Positions 60,020 through 64,000 of a stretch of 64,000 bases of DNA are shown in pieces. The stretch lies in the NCBI GenBank assembly GCA_023101885.1, contig JALPQD010000004.1, positions 9,081,421 to 9,145,420 of the forward strand, given 5' to 3'. The translations under genes and the position numbers were made by a program. The notes below the pieces were generated by a model. It was not told the DNA's origin and searched no databases. It saw only the letters and a list, made by a program, of their open reading frames with translations. How positions within the stretch are numbered: position 1 is the first letter of the stretch; each line of letters opens with the position of its first letter. Source of the stretch: Typhlomys cinereus (lineage: Eukaryota > Chordata > Mammalia > Rodentia > Platacanthomyidae).

Positions 60020-61140
60020 TACAAAAATAACAACAATATCTCATTAGACAGTGCATCTCCAAGCCAGCAGAGTCCTATGATTGCTGCTGGTCATAAAGCA
60101 TCTTATATCCATCACAACACTAAAGCCAAACTATAATCCACATTGGGCATTAAGTAAATCTACCTGATTGCATATGAAGACAAGAGTGAAAAAATTCATG
60201 TATAGCATATGGCTAAGCAAATGCTTAGTCTAAAACTTTGTAAAATAAGATTCCTGTGGATTGGCTGGCTCTGATGCTCACAGAGTATTATCTATTCTAC
60301 TGCCCTATAAGTTATCTTCACATAAATAAGGAAGTCAATAAAATATGGAGACATGAAGGCAGACTTTACATGGTAGAGAGAAAAGGAGGGGAAAATGTGG
60401 TATGGAAAATTAAATAGAAAAAGTAACTGTCAGAAAAGGGAGCCAGGAAATCAACAAAAGTATAAACGCAAGGAATGCTAAACATGAAAAAAAAGTGAGA
60501 GAAACGCCATCAACTCTGGCTTTAGACTATCTACAAGTCACAGAAGCAAAGAAAAATATCTATATGGTAATTTTTTCATATAAAGATGAATCCACACTTC
60601 TATTTCAAGGATAGTGTTCCCTTGGCTGCTATAAGAGCTTGATTTCAGGATCCTAAAACTATGAATGTTCAAGCCCTTCAAACAGAATAAGGCAACGTTT
60701 GCATATAATCTAGGGCTACCTTTTCCATGGTTTAAGTCATCTCTACATTGTTTACAACTTTAATGACTTATGTAATCAATACATTAGTTAAACAACCTTA
60801 TAATACTATTTTGAGAATAATGATAAGGCAAAAAGACTTCTGTATGTATTCAACATAGACACATTTGTTTCAAATCTTTTTAAAATTGTGTTTGGTTGAG
60901 ACCATGGATTTGAAACCCTGAAATACAAAGGCCAACTGTAATGACAAATTTACAGAATGTATTTTCTTTCATTCCTTTATAATTATGACCTGGGAGACTA
61001 GGATTTAGGGTTCAGTGAGTTTGAAGGATGTCAGACAGCTAGAATGGAATCTGAGTTGCTCCTTCCTCCCCCACTCACTGCTTCAATGCAAACTTCTCTC
61101 AGCAATAACACTTGGGCCAAGAAAATCTTCTAAATGTTAT
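60020..61140. other. Intronic sequence upstream (gene sense) of the EGF3 exon
   Basis: It includes the acceptor region at 60015-60055. No repeat or exon was recognised beyond it. Confidence 0.45.
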
Positions 61141-61143
61141 AGC

Positions 61144-61300
61144 CTAGGGGTTGTGGTCAAAGCCTTTGTCTCATAAGCAAAAGGACTTGTGTTTGGATCC
61201 CCAGATCCGGTGTAAAAACGCCAGGTGGATGTGTCAGCAGCCTGCACGTGTGGCCCTGGAAGACAGAGGCTTAGAAATTTAGAGTAGAGGAAAAAGGAGA
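61144..61300 (+). repeat. Degraded B2-superfamily SINE
   Basis: AGGGGTTGTGGTCAAAGCC is followed by CAAAAGGACTTGTGTTTGGA with TCCCCAG, and GTAAAAACGCCAGGTGGATG. The order is that of the tRNA-like head and body of the family. Confidence 0.6.
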
Positions 61301-61328
61301 TTATGTCTTATGGCCCATGCACCCTAAA

Positions 61329-61605
61329 TGGAGAGGTGGCTCAGGGGTTAAGCCTCTGCCTTGCAGGCGGAAGGTCCTGAGTTCGGATCCTAGACCCCAC
61401 GTATAGACGCCAGGGCGGAAGCTGGGAGGCCTGCGTTTCTGGTCCTGGTAGGGCGGAGCCTGTGAATCCCGGGGCAGAGTAAACAAGGAGAAGGTGGAGG
61501 CAGTCCTTGGTGGTTCCCGAATTCACCCGTGGTTCTACACACACACATACATACACACATACATGCACACACATGCACACACACATAATTGAATAAATAA
61601 AAAAA
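61329..61605 (+). repeat. Young B2-superfamily (DIP-like) SINE, GC-rich subfamily
   Basis: Nearly full copy lacking only about six 5' bases: TGGAGAGGTGGCTCAGGGGT, GAGTTCGGATCC, CCCACGTATAGACGCC, GGTAGGGCGGAGCC, TTGGTGGTTCCCGAATTC, then a CACACATACA tail and GAATAAATAAAAAAAG. It is very similar to 48943-49214. Confidence 0.88.
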
Positions 61606-61609
61606 GAAT

Positions 61610-62330
61610 TATTTCAAATTAAAGGGATATGAGGGCAAAAACTTTGAATGAGGAATATATCAACAATAAAAAGCACTGTAAGTAGACTGATGTCTACAAA
61701 TGCAATTACCCTTCTCTTTCATTACCTATCATCTAGAGTACAGAGAGTGATTTCTGTTTTGCTTTTCATAGCAAGATGGCACATACTTGGAAACATTGCC
61801 TTGAACCACCTCTGTGCTGATGAAGTGTGATGACTGGCTGAAGCCACACTTTGCTCCAAGATATGATGCTATTTGGTTCTGCACAAGCACACCTCGTTAA
61901 GAACCAAATCTACTTCCTCACCTACACCTGGGTTCTAGGTAGCATTTCTGACATACAAATCCCTTGGAATTATGTGGGCAGGGGAAGAAATCAGACAAAC
62001 AAATACAAAGGACAGGAAAAGGCAAATAAAGGCCATGTGGAGCATGAGAGAGATGGGGGTGGACAGCACAAAAATCTCCCAGAGAATACTAAAGAGTGTG
62101 TAATTCTTGGAATCGACTGCCGGGATTTGAAGGCTCAATTGGAAACACTGCTAGAATTTGAATGTTCCATCTGTCCAGCACATATACAGAACCGGGACTC
62201 TAATTGGATATGATTAGTGAAAATGTACGGAATTTTCTTTAAATCTATCAAGCGGAAAGAAATTTGAATGAAAGTTACTTTCCCAGACATGTCCTCTCAT
62301 TAGAAAACATTTTTTAAAAAAGACATTAAT
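61610..62330. other. Intronic sequence with a 120-residue open frame, not supported as a gene
   Basis: The frame at 61851-62213 (+) has no recognisable domain, no splice context and mixed composition. Otherwise there are no recognised features. Confidence 0.45.
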
Positions 62331-62332
62331 AG

Positions 62333-62625
62333 GATGTGGAAATGGCTCAGCTGGTAAAATGCCCACTGTACAAGCATGCAGATCTCAGCTTAGATCACAA
62401 GCACTCATGTAAAAAGCCAGGGGTGCCTAAATACCTTGCCCTAGGGGACAAAGAAGCACTTTGGCTGACCAGTCTAACTGAATCGGTAAGCTCCAAGTTC
62501 AGCAAGAGACTTTGCTTTGAAAAATAAGGTTGAGGATATCAACCTTCTGTCTCTATGTGCCCATGTACACATCCACACTCACACATCCACATGCGCACCT
62601 ACTCATACCAATCCTGATGGGCACT
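62333..62625 (+). repeat. B3/B4-like SINE
   Basis: GATGTGGAAATGGCTCAGCT is followed by AAAAAGCCAGGGGTGCCTAA, CTGACCAGTCTAACTGAATC and AGCAAGAGACTTTGCTTTGA with an ACACATCCAC-rich tail, as in the copy at 51645. Confidence 0.65.
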
Positions 62626-62639
62626 CACTTGGGTAAACA

Positions 62640-64000
62640 GATGAAAGCATGGTTTCTCTCAGCGTTTTGCAAAACAGTTCCTTCCAAAGCCCAGGAAGAA
62701 GGGCATCACTAATGAACCTTTGGCCAGAAGACCTAGCCCACAATTCTTCCCTTCTCAACAAATTTGCAGATTCACTCATCATATATAGTTATTTATGTTA
62801 ACACATAAAGGTACACTGTCATTTTGAACTGAGTTAATAAGCACTTCTTGCATCTCTCACCTTAAAATTCTAACCCTTTAAATATGGGCAAATCTGACTG
62901 TGGACAGAAAAGGGGGAATCCCTTGACACAGCACTTTGCTCCTGGTCTGTGGACCAGTGAAAGAACAACCAGCTGACCTTCAGATCCTCCTTCACTGCTC
63001 TCAAGGGACTCCAGTTGCTACATGAAATCCTTCTCAGCACCAACATTTCCTAGTGCCTTGTCTACTATTGCTTGAGGCAGGCTGGTAGAGGAGCAAATAC
63101 GAGTCCCGCTCTACCTATTTCCAGCCCTCTAACTCCTCTCTGATTCTCAGCATCCTATGTCATAACAGCTAGTGGTTCCCACCTCACAGAATTCTGACGG
63201 TTGAATAAAACTGCATGAAAGGCCTGTTCACTGAAGCTTTTGTTTACTACTAATTCCTTTCTTTTACCTACAACATAAATGTATGGAAAAGGAGACATGT
63301 TCTCCAACATCCACAGGTTACACTTAAAAGAGAAGCAAAAGAAGAGTAAGTTCAAAAGGACAAGGAAGCAAAATATGAATGAAGAGAACTTCCTTCTTTG
63401 AATGAGACGTAATGAAAGACATTTATAAAATAACATTTTTGGCAATAAAACTTAATGAAAATAGTGCTTTACACTTGAATCCAAGCTGAATAGAAACTTG
63501 AATATGCTTAAAATTTCTACCAGGGAAGGTTATTTGGTCATCCAGGAAAGAAAAAATGCTATCCCTAATACGGGAGAGACAGCAAGGGCGGGGGAGAAGG
63601 GCAGGCTGTTTCTTAGCTGTAGCAAGGAGGGATAGCACATAGCCGTCAGTCTGCACAACAGATGCCTAAAGAACACTTTCATCTATAGACTCTTCCTAAG
63701 CACCTTTTGTGCTAAGTAATATGACAGACACATCCTTCTATGAAACAGGCTTCCAAATGGCTCCACGGAAAACAAGGTTACAATGCTTAAAGAGAGATGG
63801 AAATAAACTGCAATGACAGGGCAATCTAAGAAAGTAGTGTGGGTACTGCTGTTTCTCCAGGCATACTCTCTGCCTCCTGTCCTGCTGCCTGATCTTTCTC
63901 ATCTATCTGTGTGAGTCTTCTTCCTCATCACAGCTCAAAAAAAATTGAGTTCATGGGAGCTTTGACTTTTATCTCTTCTCTTGTCGATATTACTATCTTA
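62640..64000. other. Intronic sequence with no recognised feature
   Basis: It ends the window inside the intron upstream (gene sense) of the EGF3 exon. No further fibrillin exon was found here. Confidence 0.45.

Larger units (their letters stand above)
1..64000 (-). other. FBN2: Partial FBN2 (fibrillin-2) gene, three internal exons plus introns
   Basis: Three minus-strand exons in collinear order encode EGF-like 3, hybrid domain 1 and cbEGF1, the order found near the N terminus of every fibrillin. All splice junctions are phase 1 (Asp or Ala/Pro codons split after the first base), so the exons join in frame and are symmetric. Fibrillin-2 is a large secreted extracellular-matrix glycoprotein that assembles into 10-12 nm microfibrils, mainly in development, and sequesters TGF-beta/BMP complexes. 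The assignment to FBN2 rather than FBN1 or FBN3 rests on remembered paralogue differences (hybrid domain FTQVNNQM; cbEGF KQSETTQ). The promoter, signal peptide, earlier exons and about 55 later exons are outside the window. The whole window is therefore probably transcribed from right to left. Confidence 0.9.

Noticed and set aside
61851..62213. 120-residue open frame as a novel gene
   Set aside because: No domain, no splice or promoter context, mixed composition, and its length is plausible by chance in a 64-kb window.

Overview
The window is nuclear genomic DNA from a rodent and is almost entirely intron. The only host gene I can support is a partial minus-strand copy of FBN2 (fibrillin-2), represented by three consecutive coding exons: EGF-like 3 (59919-60014), hybrid domain 1 (21281-21478) and the first calcium-binding EGF (15521-15646). 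They are 96, 198 and 126 bp, all flanked by phase-1 introns with GT/AG sites, and they read through in frame. Their sizes match the exons for the same domains in FBN1 as I remember that gene. Residue choices, especially the KQSETTQ stretch of the cbEGF, favour FBN2 over FBN1. The introns between them are 38,440 bp and 5,634 bp. The gene continues off both ends: 5' exons lie beyond 64000 and 3' exons before position 1.

The organism is inferred from repeats. B1 (7SL-derived), B3/B4/RSINE1-like and B2-superfamily SINEs point to a myodont rodent. The most abundant SINE is a roughly 270-320 bp tRNA-headed element. Its head resembles B2, but its body, in the CpG-rich copies at 48943, 56405 and 61329, is not mouse or rat B2. 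This fits the DIP-type SINE described from dipodoid rodents (jerboas, jumping mice, birch mice), so a dipodoid is my best guess. That assignment is from memory and unverified.

Layout. 1-15.5 kb is the intron downstream of the cbEGF exon. It holds SINEs, a 5'-truncated L1 with target-site duplications (4302-5557), and a long decayed L1 (about 5.6-10.6 kb) split by a hAT-like repeat. 15.5-21.5 kb holds two exons and a small intron. 21.5-59.9 kb is the giant intron, with a 24-bp minisatellite, many SINEs, five strand-mixed copies of one URR1-like repeat across the window, and a deep nest of insertions at about 44-50 kb. 59.9-64 kb holds the EGF3 exon and the start of the next intron upstream.

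No RNA gene, CRISPR array, operon or second host gene was supported. Short ORFs elsewhere are chance frames or pieces of L1 and SINEs. I did not find a new biological system. The points of interest are repeat structure (nested insertions, a possible SINE/L1 chimera, a G-rich expansion on the transcribed-sense strand, two-variant minisatellite) and the exon architecture. Repeat family names rest on recognition by eye, not on a database search.
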